Shown: positions 8,568 through 17,594, numbered from the stretch's first letter. The stretch is DNA of 64,000 bases from Heliorestis convoluta (GCF_009649955.1 NZ_CP045875.1:3108001-3172000); one strand, 5' to 3'. Notes: generated by a model from the letters alone, not told the origin. Made by a program: numbers and translations.

Positions 8568-8697
8568 AATAGCCTCCCTGCCTTGTGTCCTCTATGGTTT
8601 TCCCAAAGCTTCTAAGAAGGAATCTGGTATTCCATGTCTAATTACAAAAGTAAAGAGAAAAGGGAGCAGGAACTGTACACACAAGGGGGAGCAGGTG

Positions 8698-9447
8698 ATG
8701 AGATTACGAACCTTGATTGTCGATCAAGAGCACATGGCCCGTCAGAAGCTACGACAACAGTTAGAAAAATACGATCTGATCCAGCTCGTTGGTGAAGCAT
8801 CCTCTGCCCAGGAAGCCTTTGATTTACTCGAACATATCGACTATGCATTGATTTTCACAGAAGTAGAGCTTGCTGGTGGAAATGGGTTGGACCTTTGTGC
8901 CCGATTAAAAGAATCTGCGAACCCACCTCTTGTTATCTTTGTGACATCGTCGGAACAATATGCTTTGAAAGCCTATGAAGTTGATGCCATTGATTATCTG
9001 TTAAAGCCTTTTGCCGAAGAACGTATCGATGAGAGCATTCGTAAAATCAAACGCTTTAAGGCAAAAAATCAGTCTAAATCAAGTGCTTCCATGTCTTTGC
9101 AAAAAAATGTTTATCTAGGAATCATTCCCGTGGAGAAAAATGGGAAAACCATTCTTCTTAACCAAAGTGAAATTGTATATGCTTTTACTGACAAAGATGC
9201 TGTCTATATAAAAACAGCAGGAGAGCAATTTATCACCAAGTACACTTTAAAAGAATTAGAGACACGCCTGCAGGGACAGCATTTTTTCCGCTGTCATCGT
9301 TGCTATCTCGTGAATTTAGAAAAAACCAAAGAAGTGGTTCCTTTTTTTAACGGAACATTCACACTTATTGTGGATGATCTCGAAAAAAGCGAGGTTCCTG
9401 TCAGTCGTAGCCAATCGAAAAAGCTAAGAGAGTTACTCGGTTTATAG
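8698..9447 (+). CDS. LytTR family response regulator
   Basis: A protein of 249 residues with an N-terminal receiver domain (VDQEHMAR; the acceptor region reads FTEVELAGGNGL, where the usual phosphorylated Asp position appears to be Glu; then VTSSEQYALKAYEVDAIDYLLKPF) and a C-terminal LytTR DNA-binding domain from about residue 140 (YLGIIPVEKNGKTILLNQSEI, FFRCHRCYLVNLE). The Glu at the acceptor position would make it independent of phosphorylation. No sensor kinase gene is adjacent. ATG 8698 has GGGGAGCAGGTG before it; longer readings run into the divergent TauE gene. Confidence 0.8.
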   Translation: MRLRTLIVDQEHMARQKLRQQLEKYDLIQLVGEASSAQEAFDLLEHIDYALIFTEVELAGGNGLDLCARLKESANPPLVIFVTSSEQYALKAYEVDAIDYLLKPFAEERIDESIRKIKRFKAKNQSKSSASMSLQKNVYLGIIPVEKNGKTILLNQSEIVYAFTDKDAVYIKTAGEQFITKYTLKELETRLQGQHFFRCHRCYLVNLEKTKEVVPFFNGTFTLIVDDLEKSEVPVSRSQSKKLRELLGL

Positions 9448-9452
9448 TAAAG

Positions 9453-9490
9453 AAAACTCCAGTGATACACTGGGGTTTTCTTTTTATTTT
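9453..9490 (+). terminator. Terminator of the LytTR regulator
   Basis: AAAACTCCAGTG pairs with CACTGGGGTTTT and is followed by a T-rich tail. Confidence 0.85.
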
Positions 9491-9564
9491 ATCCTTTCTC
9501 CAGGGTCTTCTCTCATCAAAAAACACATATATAAGAGAGCAAGAAGAAGAGGGGAGCGGGTATC

Positions 9565-10323
9565 GTGGGAGGTGCTCTAGAAGACTTAATTGTGCCCATG
9601 CTGCTGCTGAGCTTTGTAGCTGGCTTTGCCACAACGCTAGGTGCCTTTGTTGTCTTATGGTGGCCCAATCTGCAACCCCAAAAACTTAGTGCTTTTCTTG
9701 GCTTTGCCAGTGGTGTAATGATAGTTGTCGTTGCCCTCGATCTATTACCGACGGCCTGGCAGTGGGGTGGGCTAGGTGCTATGGCAACCGGTTTTGTCAT
9801 GGGTTTCATAGTGATTGCAATAGCCGATCTACTTTTAACTCGCCTCACAAGATCGACCCTAGGAAATGGAACCATGGCACCTTTACGGAAAATGGGTTAC
9901 TTGATTGCGATTGGCATTTCATTGCATGACTTTCCCGAAGGTATTGCGATAGCCGCAGGGGCTGCTGCAGAAGTTCATCTTGGTTGGGTTGTGGCCTTGG
10001 CCATTGGGCTACACAACATTCCTGAGGGGATTGCTACAGCGGCACCTTTACGCATGAGTGGCTTACGGGCCTGGAAAATTATTTTGCTCACAGTCATTAT
10101 GTCACTGTTTACGCCACTTGGCACTTTACTTGGCTTTGGCTTACTTGCTATATCGACAGAAGTGTTGGCACAACTGATAGCCTTAGCAGGTGGTGCAATG
10201 GTTTATCTTGTCTGGGATGAGCTATGGCCTGAAGCGAGAAAAAATAGCCCTTTCTGGGCTTACACAGGTGCCTTAATCGGAGCCCTTTGCATGGTTGCTG
10301 TTTCCTTCATTCATCACCACTAA
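9565..10323 (+). CDS. ZIP family divalent metal transporter
   Basis: A 252-residue protein with eight predicted membrane helices. It has the two diagnostic metal-site helices of ZIP transporters: HDFPEGIAIAAG near residue 118 and HNIPEGIATAAP near residue 148. This matches the ZupT/GufA branch, which imports Zn2+, Fe2+ or Mn2+. The cytoplasmic loop between helices III and IV has no His-rich stretch. The GTG start follows GGGGAGCGGG. It stands alone between two terminated genes; no Zur or Fur box was recognised upstream. Confidence 0.85.
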   Translation: MGGALEDLIVPMLLLSFVAGFATTLGAFVVLWWPNLQPQKLSAFLGFASGVMIVVVALDLLPTAWQWGGLGAMATGFVMGFIVIAIADLLLTRLTRSTLGNGTMAPLRKMGYLIAIGISLHDFPEGIAIAAGAAAEVHLGWVVALAIGLHNIPEGIATAAPLRMSGLRAWKIILLTVIMSLFTPLGTLLGFGLLAISTEVLAQLIALAGGAMVYLVWDELWPEARKNSPFWAYTGALIGALCMVAVSFIHHH

Positions 10324-10411
10324 AAAGGGCAAAATCAAAAAATGGGAATATAAGGGATGACTTGTCCATATCTATGAAACAAAAGAGTTTCATAAGGGAG
10401 GACGAGTGGTC

Positions 10412-11056
10412 ATGGACAAAGATAGAAGCTGGTCAGCAGGTATTATCTTGCTTGTCACAGCGCTGGTTATTGCTTTTGGTCTTGGAGGATGCCAGGCCAT
10501 AGATCGGTATGTATCTATGAAACAAGATTTTAAAGCGAAAGAAACAGGCGTTATACCGACAGAAGGAACAGTCGTTATGGAACAAGAGACCTTTGAGCAA
10601 AGTGCAGAGCTCGATATGGACAATCCTCCTTTCTTAGGGGAGCAATACATACTAACGCTCTACTTTGCTGATTCGAAAGGACAAAATCTCGTTGCCGAAG
10701 AAAGATCGATACCCAAAACAGAAAGCCTGGCTCGCTCGGCTGTGCAAGAGCTGATTAAAGGACCAAACTTGACACAAGATGCCTCACCAACCGTTCCAAC
10801 CGGTACAAGGTTATTGGATATTAATATTCGGGATGGAATTTGTATTATTGATTTAAGCAAAGAGTTTAAAACGAATCATGAGGGTGGTTCAGCCGGAGAG
10901 ACCTTGACAGTGTATTCCATCGTAAATACACTTACCCAGTTTCCAACGGTAGAAAAAGTGCAGTTTCTGGTTGAAGGTCAGATCATAGAAAGTATTGCTG
11001 GTCATATGGATGTCTCTCAGGCTATGGCTAGACATAATGCTATGATTGCGGAATAA
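10412..11056 (+). CDS. GerM domain lipoprotein (sporulation/germination)
   Basis: A 214-residue secreted lipoprotein with a hydrophobic signal ending in LGGCQ (lipobox, Cys near residue 28) and one GerM domain at about residues 75-190 (LYFADSKGQNLVAEER, ARSAVQELIKGP, NIRDGICIIDLSKEF, TVEKVQFLVEGQ). GerM-domain proteins act at the forespore membrane and cortex in spore formers. B. subtilis GerM has two domains, so this is the shorter single-domain type. AAGGGAGG sits 9 bases before ATG 10412; GTG 10406 would be too close. The following amidase could act on the same cortex or wall substrate. Confidence 0.8.
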   Translation: MDKDRSWSAGIILLVTALVIAFGLGGCQAIDRYVSMKQDFKAKETGVIPTEGTVVMEQETFEQSAELDMDNPPFLGEQYILTLYFADSKGQNLVAEERSIPKTESLARSAVQELIKGPNLTQDASPTVPTGTRLLDINIRDGICIIDLSKEFKTNHEGGSAGETLTVYSIVNTLTQFPTVEKVQFLVEGQIIESIAGHMDVSQAMARHNAMIAE

Positions 11057-11081
11057 CCATGATTTTTATGTATAAATAAGA

Positions 11082-11134
11082 AAAAAAAGCCCGCAACTGT
11101 CGTCAAAATTCAGACGATGGTTGCGGGTTTTTTT
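11082..11134 (+). terminator. Terminator of the GerM gene
   Basis: CCCGCAAC (11090-11097) pairs with GTTGCGGG; the stem extends inward with GTC/GAC bases and ends in seven T. Confidence 0.9.
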
Positions 11135-11308
11135 GATCTACTTTATGATAGAAGCAGGGCATTTAAGAACCAATTCGACAAAAAAATGGTCATAGATGCG
11201 AATCTTTTTGGTAAGGATTGCTGATTGTAGCAATTCATCAAGTGAGTGAGATGGGGATGGGGATGTGAGAAATAACTCGCATTTTTTTAAGCAGGAGGCA
11301 AGTGTTGA

Positions 11309-12760
11309 ATGAAAAAAGAAATGATAACGCTATTACTAGGAGGTGTCTTGTTACTGTCTCCCCTTGCTTCTACGATGGCAGAAGCAGGGCAGAATGGCGC
11401 ATCACCAGGTTGGATTCATTCTAGCTGGCAAATGTTAAACCAGCAGCAAGAACTAAGAGGAGATCAGAAGGAATTAAGACCAGAGAAAAAGGATTTGCCA
11501 ATAGAGATGGAGAACTCTCTATTGCCAGAAGAACAGAAAAATACAAGAGCTGTTGTAAATGGACAAGTTGTCAATATCCGCTCCGGCCCTGGCACTTCCT
11601 ATTCAATTCTCACTACATACCGGGCCGGGCAGGTCGTTGAAGTCATAAAAAGTCAAGATCAATGGTCGCAGATTCGTATGAATAATGGCTCCCATGGCTG
11701 GATAGCACAATGGCTCTTACAATTTCCAGAAGAAAATGTAAAGAAAGAAGAACCAAAGGATTTCAAAGATGAAAATCCTACATATGATGATTCTAAAGAA
11801 AGAGATAGTCGCTTTGGCGTAGACCAGGGTTCTTGGTTGATCACAACAGAGTATTCGACCAATATTCGAAGCGGACCGGGCTGGGAATACAGCATTATAA
11901 AGACTGTGCCGAAAGGTCAAAGCTTTGAACTTCAGCAAGTACAAGATAATTGGTATCAAGTGTTGGAAAAGGGGCAGGTTATTGGTTGGTTAGCTTCCTG
12001 GTTAGCAAAAGCAGAACCCCTTTCTCCACAGGAGCCAGTCCAAGCAGACATCGATATGGAGAATCGAAGAAATGTTGGTGAAGCCAGTCGAGGAGGCTAT
12101 AATCCGACTGCGCCAGAAAACAACGTAGGAATTACACCTGAGAGTTATCTAAACTCTTCTAGCTTGACGGGTAAGACCATCGTTATTGACCCTGGCCATG
12201 GCAACTTAAATCTTCGTTGGAACGTTATTGATCCTGGTGCGGTAGGTCAACTGGGGACGAAGGAAAAAGATATTTGTCTGGATATAAGCTTACGACTGGA
12301 AGAGCACTTGAAAGCTCGGGGCGCGACTGTTATTCTGACACGGCGTGGAGATGGCGATATCGCTATTTCCAATGAGTTGCATTATCGAGCGGAAGTGGCC
12401 AACTCTGCCCAGGCCGATCTTTTTGTAAGCATACACAACAATGCCCACTTTAACAAAGATGTAGGAGGCATTGCTACTTTTTACTATGCTTCCGGTTCCT
12501 TGCAAGGACAAAAAAGTGAGAGAGTACGAGTTGCTTCTATGATTCAACAAGCTCTGGTACAAGAACTAGGGCGAAGAGATATTGGCATTAGAGAAGCGAA
12601 CTTTGTTGTCTTACGAGAGACCAAAATGCCCTCTGTTCTTGTAGAGATCTTATTTATCTCTAATCTAGAAGAAGAGCGATTGTTACAACAAGAAGATATC
12701 AGAGAAAGATCAGCCCGCTCTATTGCAGAAGCATTAGAACGGCATTTTGAACAGCCCTAA
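11309..12760 (+). CDS. SH3-domain N-acetylmuramoyl-L-alanine amidase
   Basis: A secreted wall hydrolase of 483 residues that cleaves the MurNAc-L-Ala bond of peptidoglycan. It has a signal peptide (residues 1-26), two bacterial SH3 domains at about 85-140 and 175-230 (NIRSGPGTSYSI and NIRSGPGWEYSI), a linker, and an Amidase_3 domain from about 285 to the end. The zinc and catalytic residues are in place: DPGHG, a KEKD glutamate, SIHNNA and VLVEILFISN. GCAGGAGG precedes the ATG. Given the GerM neighbour, a role in spore cortex or mother-cell wall lysis is possible; vegetative cell separation is equally possible. Confidence 0.9.
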   Translation: MKKEMITLLLGGVLLLSPLASTMAEAGQNGASPGWIHSSWQMLNQQQELRGDQKELRPEKKDLPIEMENSLLPEEQKNTRAVVNGQVVNIRSGPGTSYSILTTYRAGQVVEVIKSQDQWSQIRMNNGSHGWIAQWLLQFPEENVKKEEPKDFKDENPTYDDSKERDSRFGVDQGSWLITTEYSTNIRSGPGWEYSIIKTVPKGQSFELQQVQDNWYQVLEKGQVIGWLASWLAKAEPLSPQEPVQADIDMENRRNVGEASRGGYNPTAPENNVGITPESYLNSSSLTGKTIVIDPGHGNLNLRWNVIDPGAVGQLGTKEKDICLDISLRLEEHLKARGATVILTRRGDGDIAISNELHYRAEVANSAQADLFVSIHNNAHFNKDVGGIATFYYASGSLQGQKSERVRVASMIQQALVQELGRRDIGIREANFVVLRETKMPSVLVEILFISNLEEERLLQQEDIRERSARSIAEALERHFEQP

Positions 12761-12775
12761 TGGTAACAGATAAAC

Positions 12776-12804
12776 AAGCACGTGAGTTTTTTTCTCACGT
12801 GCTT
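12776..12804 (+). terminator. Hairpin after the amidase gene
   Basis: AAGCACGTGAG and CTCACGTGCTT form a perfect 11-bp stem around a T8 loop. There is no T run after it, so it may be a processing or pausing hairpin rather than a classical terminator. Confidence 0.55.
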
Positions 12805-12895
12805 CCTTCGTTGGTAACTTTTCTTTTCACCAAGCATATTATATGCTATGGTTTAAACGGACGATTTAGCGCCTTTTGGCTAGGAGTGAGGTCTT

Positions 12896-13753
12896 TTGAG
12901 ACGTTGCCAACCTATAGGACTTTTTGATTCAGGTGTTGGCGGATTAACAGTGGCTCAAGAAATATTTCGCCAACTTCCCCATGAAGAGATTCTTTATTAT
13001 GCCGATACAGCTCATGTACCTTATGGCCCTCGTCCTGCAGAAGAACTAATTCACTTTGCGACTGAGATTACCGCTTTTCTCGTGTCACAGGGTGCCAAGA
13101 TGATCCTCGTAGCCTGTAACACAAGTTCTTCTCTGGCACTACAAATGCTGCAAGAGCGTTTCCCAGTACCGATCATAGGCGTAGTCGATCCAGGTGCACA
13201 AGAAGCAGTTCGTATTACTCAAAACGGACGGGTCGGTGTTCTTGCTACAGAAGCAACGATTCGAAAAGGTGCTCACAGCATGCGCATTCAAGAACTCGAT
13301 CGATCCATCCAGGTAATAGGTCAAGCTTGTCCACGCTATGTGCCTTTGGTTGAATCGGGCCAATATTTATCAGCAGAAGCAGAACAAGCTTCTCGTCTCT
13401 ATCTTCAGCCCTTGATGGATGCATCGGTAGACACAATTATTTTAGGATGTACCCATTACCCCTATTTAGAACCATCGATTCGCAAAGTTATTGGTGATAA
13501 CATTCACTTGATCGATCCAGCTCGACAAACAGTCGCTAGAGGAATAGCTTTGATCGAAAGTGGTCTCGTACCAGCTCGTGATAGCCGCTATGGAAAACCT
13601 TGTCATCGTTATTACGTTAGCGGCGATTTACAGGCATTTCGTCAGGTCGGTGGACCACTCATTGGAATGCATCTTTTAACGGATATTCGCCAAGTTTCTC
13701 TCCATGGAATCTTAGATGGAGCTGCTCCACAGCTCATATCTGCAACAGCCTGA
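12896..13753 (+). CDS. murI: Glutamate racemase
   Basis: This 285-residue racemase makes D-glutamate for peptidoglycan. Motifs are clear: IGLFDSGVGGLTVAQEI at the N-terminus, YYADTAHVPYGPR, the first catalytic Cys in VACNTSSS (near residue 74) and the second in LGCTHYPYL (near residue 186). The start is TTG 12896, preceded by TAGGAGTGAG. It follows the wall amidase in the same direction but is separated from it by a hairpin. Confidence 0.93.
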   Translation: MRRCQPIGLFDSGVGGLTVAQEIFRQLPHEEILYYADTAHVPYGPRPAEELIHFATEITAFLVSQGAKMILVACNTSSSLALQMLQERFPVPIIGVVDPGAQEAVRITQNGRVGVLATEATIRKGAHSMRIQELDRSIQVIGQACPRYVPLVESGQYLSAEAEQASRLYLQPLMDASVDTIILGCTHYPYLEPSIRKVIGDNIHLIDPARQTVARGIALIESGLVPARDSRYGKPCHRYYVSGDLQAFRQVGGPLIGMHLLTDIRQVSLHGILDGAAPQLISATA

Positions 13754-13827
13754 AAGATGGCACTGCGTAGAATCTATCGAAGAAAGACTTGGAATTTGAA
13801 AGTGTGATTTGGGCGGTACAAGACGAT

Positions 13828-14808
13828 ATGAGCAAAAAAGTTGGAATTACAACAACCATACCAATAGAAGTTGTCTATGCAGCTGGTTTGAGGCCTGTTG
13901 ATCTAAACAATCTGTTTATTGCCGGAGAAAAACCAAATGAAGCAGTAGAAAAAGCAGAACAGGCTGGTTATCCACGGAACATCTGTGGTTGGATCAAAGG
14001 ACTCTATACAACTCTGTTGGAATCAAAAGAGATCGAGCAGGTTATAGCCGTCACACAAGGGGACTGCTCTAACACCCATGCTTTGATGGAAACTTGGCAA
14101 GCTGCAGGAATTGAAGTGATTCCTTTTGCCTTTCCCTATGATGGAGATTATGATCTGCTCAAATTGCAGATAGAAAAACTTATAAAAGCGCTTCATACAG
14201 ATTGGGATAGCGTTTATCTATGGAAGCAAAAGCTTGATAGAATACGCCAAAAAGCTCACCAAATCGATACGTGGACCTGGCAAAAAGGTTCTATCGATGG
14301 GAAGAACAATCATCAGGCTTTGGTTGGCTGTTCCGACTTTGACGGCAATCCTGATCAGTATGAAGCCTTTCTTGAACATATGCTACAAGCTGCAATTGGA
14401 CAAGAACAAAAAGGGGCGGTGCGCCTTGGTTATGTAGGCGTACCACCCATCTCCTATGATCTATACGATTATATTGAAAACCAAGGTGCCCAGATTGTGT
14501 TTAACGAGGTGCAGCGACAGTTTTCCATGCCCTTTGAGGTTTCTGACTTGGTCAAGCAGTATCAGCAGTACACCTATCCTTACTCCATTTTTCATCGACT
14601 CCGGGATATAGAGCAAGAAATTGAGCGTCGGAATATTGCGGGCATTATTCACTATACGCAGAGCTTTTGCTTTCGTCAAATCGAAGATATTATTTTGCGA
14701 CAAAGGCTCAATGTGCCCATATTGACCCTTGAAGGCGATCGACCAGGGCCTATAGATGCGAGAAGTCGCATGCGGATTGATGCTTTTATTGATATGTTGG
14801 CGTATTAA
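13828..14808 (+). CDS. 2-hydroxyacyl-CoA dehydratase D-component / double-cubane cluster family protein
   Basis: A 326-residue Fe-S protein of the HgdB/FldC/DCCP family. Cysteines available for cluster binding are in NICGWIKGLY, TQGDCSNTHAL, GCSDFDG and QSFCFRQIEDIIL. Only one such subunit is encoded, and its ATP-driven activator lies at 28370. That one-plus-one set resembles YjiM/YjiL and the double-cubane-cluster protein with its reductase, more than true heterodimeric dehydratases, so the substrate is unknown. I prefer ATG 13828 because MSKKVGITTTIPIEVVYAAG is the usual family start; TTG 13789 is also open. The last 285 bases are repeated exactly at 26784 and 27553. Confidence 0.8.
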   Translation: MSKKVGITTTIPIEVVYAAGLRPVDLNNLFIAGEKPNEAVEKAEQAGYPRNICGWIKGLYTTLLESKEIEQVIAVTQGDCSNTHALMETWQAAGIEVIPFAFPYDGDYDLLKLQIEKLIKALHTDWDSVYLWKQKLDRIRQKAHQIDTWTWQKGSIDGKNNHQALVGCSDFDGNPDQYEAFLEHMLQAAIGQEQKGAVRLGYVGVPPISYDLYDYIENQGAQIVFNEVQRQFSMPFEVSDLVKQYQQYTYPYSIFHRLRDIEQEIERRNIAGIIHYTQSFCFRQIEDIILRQRLNVPILTLEGDRPGPIDARSRMRIDAFIDMLAY

Positions 14809-14821
14809 TAACACAGCCCCC

Positions 14822-15287
14822 GGGCATGACTGGTCAGTACGAAAATAGATAATTTGTGGTGGGGTCAGGCGTTATGAATTCCTTCCGAACGGACTCATCC
14901 CACGCCATGAGCGGCAGCAAGCTGCCGATGGCTGAGGTCTGAAGTCCTCTCTCCAGGAAGTCATAACGCCTGACTCAGGTACATTTTGCTGGTTGTGACT
15001 GAGTTTTGGGCCTATTGCATTGCAAATACAATAGGTAGTTGCGGATAGAAGAAAGTTTCGCCAAGCTATTCCAACGGAAGTAACAATCAGCAAAAACCTT
15101 CTGGGTCAGGGCATCACGCTTTCCGCAGCGGGACTTGGGACCTCAGCTGTCGCCAGCTTGCTGGCGGTAACAGCGTGGGACCAGTCCAGAGCGGAGGAAA
15201 GCGTGATGACCTGGCCCCTCTATGAAGTAACCCCAACGTAATCAGGAAATATTGATTTTCATCGTTGGTTGTGCCCGACTGGGCATG
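14822..15287 (+). repeat. Paired-hairpin dispersed repeat, copy A (mosaic)
   Basis: A non-coding element of 466 bp that begins and ends with GGGCATG. It has two large imperfect hairpins: 14862-14976 and about 15105-15223. From 14524 to 14959 the sequence, including the dehydratase gene end and most of the first hairpin, is identical to copies B and C. From 14960 on it differs at roughly 30 positions. The copy is therefore a chimera of two element variants, with a recombination point at or just before 14960. The outer arms of hairpin 1 no longer match fully (CTGACTC against GGGTCAG). Confidence 0.9.
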
Positions 15288-15296
15288 ACTGGTTAG

Positions 15297-15824
15297 CTAA
15301 CGAGGAATATACTTAAAAATTTCACCCGTTTCAAAAGCATCAACAAGCCGATTCAGCCATTGGTAGTACTGTTGAGCTTCTTCAAGTCGGGCTACATCTC
15401 GTTGTGCTTTTTCTCTTAACTCATCAGGTGTTCTTTCGTCTGCGATCACAGCTTGAAGTTCTGAGAGAGAGCGTTCTATGGCGGCTTGGTTCATAACACT
15501 GCTTTTGCGCCACTTGATACAAAAGAAATGACTGAACGTTTCATACCAATCTTCTTCGACACGGTAGAGATCTTTTCGAACGCCTTTTTTCCATGTCTTT
15601 TCGACCATTTTGAGGTCTGTTAACGTTTTTACACCTGTGCTCATGCTCGTTTTGCTCATGCCCAGGGCTTCGCTCATTTCTTCAAGCGTCATCGGTCCAT
15701 CGTTAAAATAGAGGATACCGTAGAGTCGACCGATAGAAGGAGTTACGCCATAGAGGTCCATATTCTTAGAAAGAGCTTCTACGACTCTTTCCCGCGCTTT
15801 TTCGATGCGCTCTTGTGCATCCAC
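15297..15824 (-). CDS. GbsR-type (MarR-like) transcriptional regulator
   Basis: A 175-residue regulator closely resembling GbsR, the choline-responsive repressor of betaine genes in Bacillus: MDLYGVTPSIGRLYGILYF, then the helix-turn-helix MTLEEMSEALGMSKTSMSTGVKTL. It is divergent from a glycine-betaine ABC operon, the same neighbourhood as in Bacillus, which supports control of osmoprotectant uptake. Start: GTG 15824 lies 8 bases after AAGGAGG; ATG 15842, six codons longer, is also possible. Its stop codon is 10 bases from repeat copy A, so its 3' end abuts the recombination junction. Confidence 0.85.
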   Translation of the reverse strand: MDAQERIEKARERVVEALSKNMDLYGVTPSIGRLYGILYFNDGPMTLEEMSEALGMSKTSMSTGVKTLTDLKMVEKTWKKGVRKDLYRVEEDWYETFSHFFCIKWRKSSVMNQAAIERSLSELQAVIADERTPDELREKAQRDVARLEEAQQYYQWLNRLVDAFETGEIFKYIPR

Positions 15825-16022
15825 TGTTGTTTCCTCCTTCATTATCTCGCTCCATTGCCTTCTACAGTTTGCCTCTTTCATTGTATATAGATCGATTAAT
15901 AGATGAGATTTTTTCCTACACACCCTTTTGATTCTAATTGATCCCGCTGTTTGATGTAAAGTAGCAACATTTCCTTTAATGGATAGGAATCTGGAGGATA
16001 TGTACGGTGAAGGGACTTATGC

Positions 16023-16046
16023 TTTGTACAGTTTATTCTGTACAAA
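16023..16046. promoter_or_regulatory. Candidate operator for the GbsR-type regulator
   Basis: TTTGTACAG, six bases, CTGTACAAA: a perfect 9-bp inverted repeat in the 447-base gap between the regulator and the transporter operon, about 30 bases upstream of the operon's -35 box. A dimeric MarR-like repressor is expected to bind such a site. Assigning it to this regulator is an inference from position and symmetry. Confidence 0.6.
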
Positions 16047-16077
16047 AATTTCAGACCTTATGAACCTTATATGCTTT

Positions 16078-16107
16078 TTGATCTTTTTATTGCTTGTCTC
16101 TTATAAT
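16078..16107 (+). promoter_or_regulatory. Promoter of the glycine-betaine transporter operon
   Basis: TTGATC (16078-16083) and TATAAT (16102-16107), 18-base spacer. A leader of about 160 bases follows before the start codon; I see no known riboswitch in it. Confidence 0.55.
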
Positions 16108-16271
16108 TAAAAAGGTTCGATAGTTTTGGTAAAAAATACATCACTTTTACTGTACTTGCTATCTAGACCTGTGTTTCTGCTCTGGATTCCGAGATTCCTA
16201 GTATTTTTGCCAGTACGACCAAGCTTTATGGCTTACGTTTACTGGCGAAGAAGTTTGAAGGTGATAAAAAA

Positions 16272-17594
16272 TTGGCGAAAATTAAAGTTCAAAATGTAAG
16301 CAAGTTATTCGGCAAGCAAAAGAAAAAAGCTTTACAGCTTATCGATGCAGGACTGGGCAAGCAGGATATTTTAGAGCAAACAGGTGTAGCCGTAGGTGTA
16401 CACAATGTTAGCTTTGAGGTGCAACCCGGCGAAATTTTTGTGATTATGGGTTTATCGGGCAGTGGAAAGTCTACGTTGCTTCGAATGTTGAATCGCTTGA
16501 TTGAGCCGACTTCTGGTGAGATCTACATAGACGGTTCCAACCTTGTTGCGATGAAAGAGGACGCGTTGAGAGAACTGCGTCGCAAAAAGATTAGTATGGT
16601 TTTTCAACGCTTTGCTCTTCTTCCTCATCGCACAGTGCTCGCTAATGCTGCCTATGGCTTAGAGATTCAGGGTATGGCGGAAGCTGAACGGAAAGAAAAA
16701 GCGCAAGAAGCACTTCATCTTGTAGGTTTGCAAGGTTGGGAAGAGTCCTATCCCGATGAATTAAGTGGCGGTATGCAACAAAGAGTCGGCCTAGCAAGGG
16801 CACTGGCCAACGATCCCGATATACTTTTGATGGATGAAGCTTTTAGCGCTTTAGATCCGCTCATTCGAAAAGATATGCAAGACGAGCTTTTATCTTTGCA
16901 AGCGACGATGGAAAAAACGATCATCTTTATTACCCACGATCTTGATGAAGCGTTGCGCATTGGCGATCGCATTGCCTTAATGAAAGATGGCAAAATCGTG
17001 CAGTTGGGTTCACCAGAAGAGATATTAATGAATCCATCTAATTCTTATGTAGAGCGATTTGTAGAAGATATTGATCTCTCCCGCGTTTTAACAGCAGGTC
17101 ATGTCATGAATCGCCCTGAAACGATGGGTCTTGACAAAGGACCTCGTGTAGCTTTGCAGTTAATGCGTGAACGAGGTATCTCTACGATTTATGTGGTCGA
17201 TCGAAAACAAGTTCTTCACGGCGTGATCACAGCACAAGATGCTTCCAAGGCAATCGAAAAAGGCTTGTCCTTACAAGATATATTGATTCGCTCTGTTCCG
17301 ACTGTTTCTTTGGACACCCTTCTTTCTGATTTATTCGACAGGGTCTCAACCTCACCCGTGCCCGTTGCTGTTGTGGATGACCAAGGTAGAATCAAAGGTC
17401 TATTGATTAAAGGCGTCATTCTCGGCGCTCTAGCGGGAAATAAAGAAGCTCTTTCTTTTGATAAAGTTTTAGAAAAACAGAGTCTAGAAGATTTGCAGGA
17501 GGGACAAGGCGCTACACCCCAAGAACTACATCAAGAAAGTCAACGTAAGAATGAAAAGGATAGTCAAGCTCTTCCGGAAAGAGAGGTGGGCTAG
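16272..17594 (+). CDS. opuAA: Glycine betaine/proline ABC transporter, ATP-binding protein
   Basis: A 440-residue ATPase that drives uptake of glycine betaine or related osmoprotectants. It has the ProV-specific N-terminal extension (SKLFGKQKKKALQLIDAG), Walker A GLSGSGKST near residue 62, LSGGMQQRVGLARAL, Walker B LLMDEAFSALDP, and two C-terminal CBS domains (about residues 275-390) that sense ionic strength in OpuA. The TTG start follows GAAGGTG. The last 30 residues are a charged, Gln/Glu-rich tail beyond the usual family end. It overlaps nothing and is two bases from the permease gene. Confidence 0.93.
   Translation: MAKIKVQNVSKLFGKQKKKALQLIDAGLGKQDILEQTGVAVGVHNVSFEVQPGEIFVIMGLSGSGKSTLLRMLNRLIEPTSGEIYIDGSNLVAMKEDALRELRRKKISMVFQRFALLPHRTVLANAAYGLEIQGMAEAERKEKAQEALHLVGLQGWEESYPDELSGGMQQRVGLARALANDPDILLMDEAFSALDPLIRKDMQDELLSLQATMEKTIIFITHDLDEALRIGDRIALMKDGKIVQLGSPEEILMNPSNSYVERFVEDIDLSRVLTAGHVMNRPETMGLDKGPRVALQLMRERGISTIYVVDRKQVLHGVITAQDASKAIEKGLSLQDILIRSVPTVSLDTLLSDLFDRVSTSPVPVAVVDDQGRIKGLLIKGVILGALAGNKEALSFDKVLEKQSLEDLQEGQGATPQELHQESQRKNEKDSQALPEREVG

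Noticed and set aside
14872-15290. The repeat as a group II intron or a retron
   Set aside because: No reverse transcriptase frame and no domain V-like terminal hairpin were seen; the two-hairpin inverted plan does not fit either.
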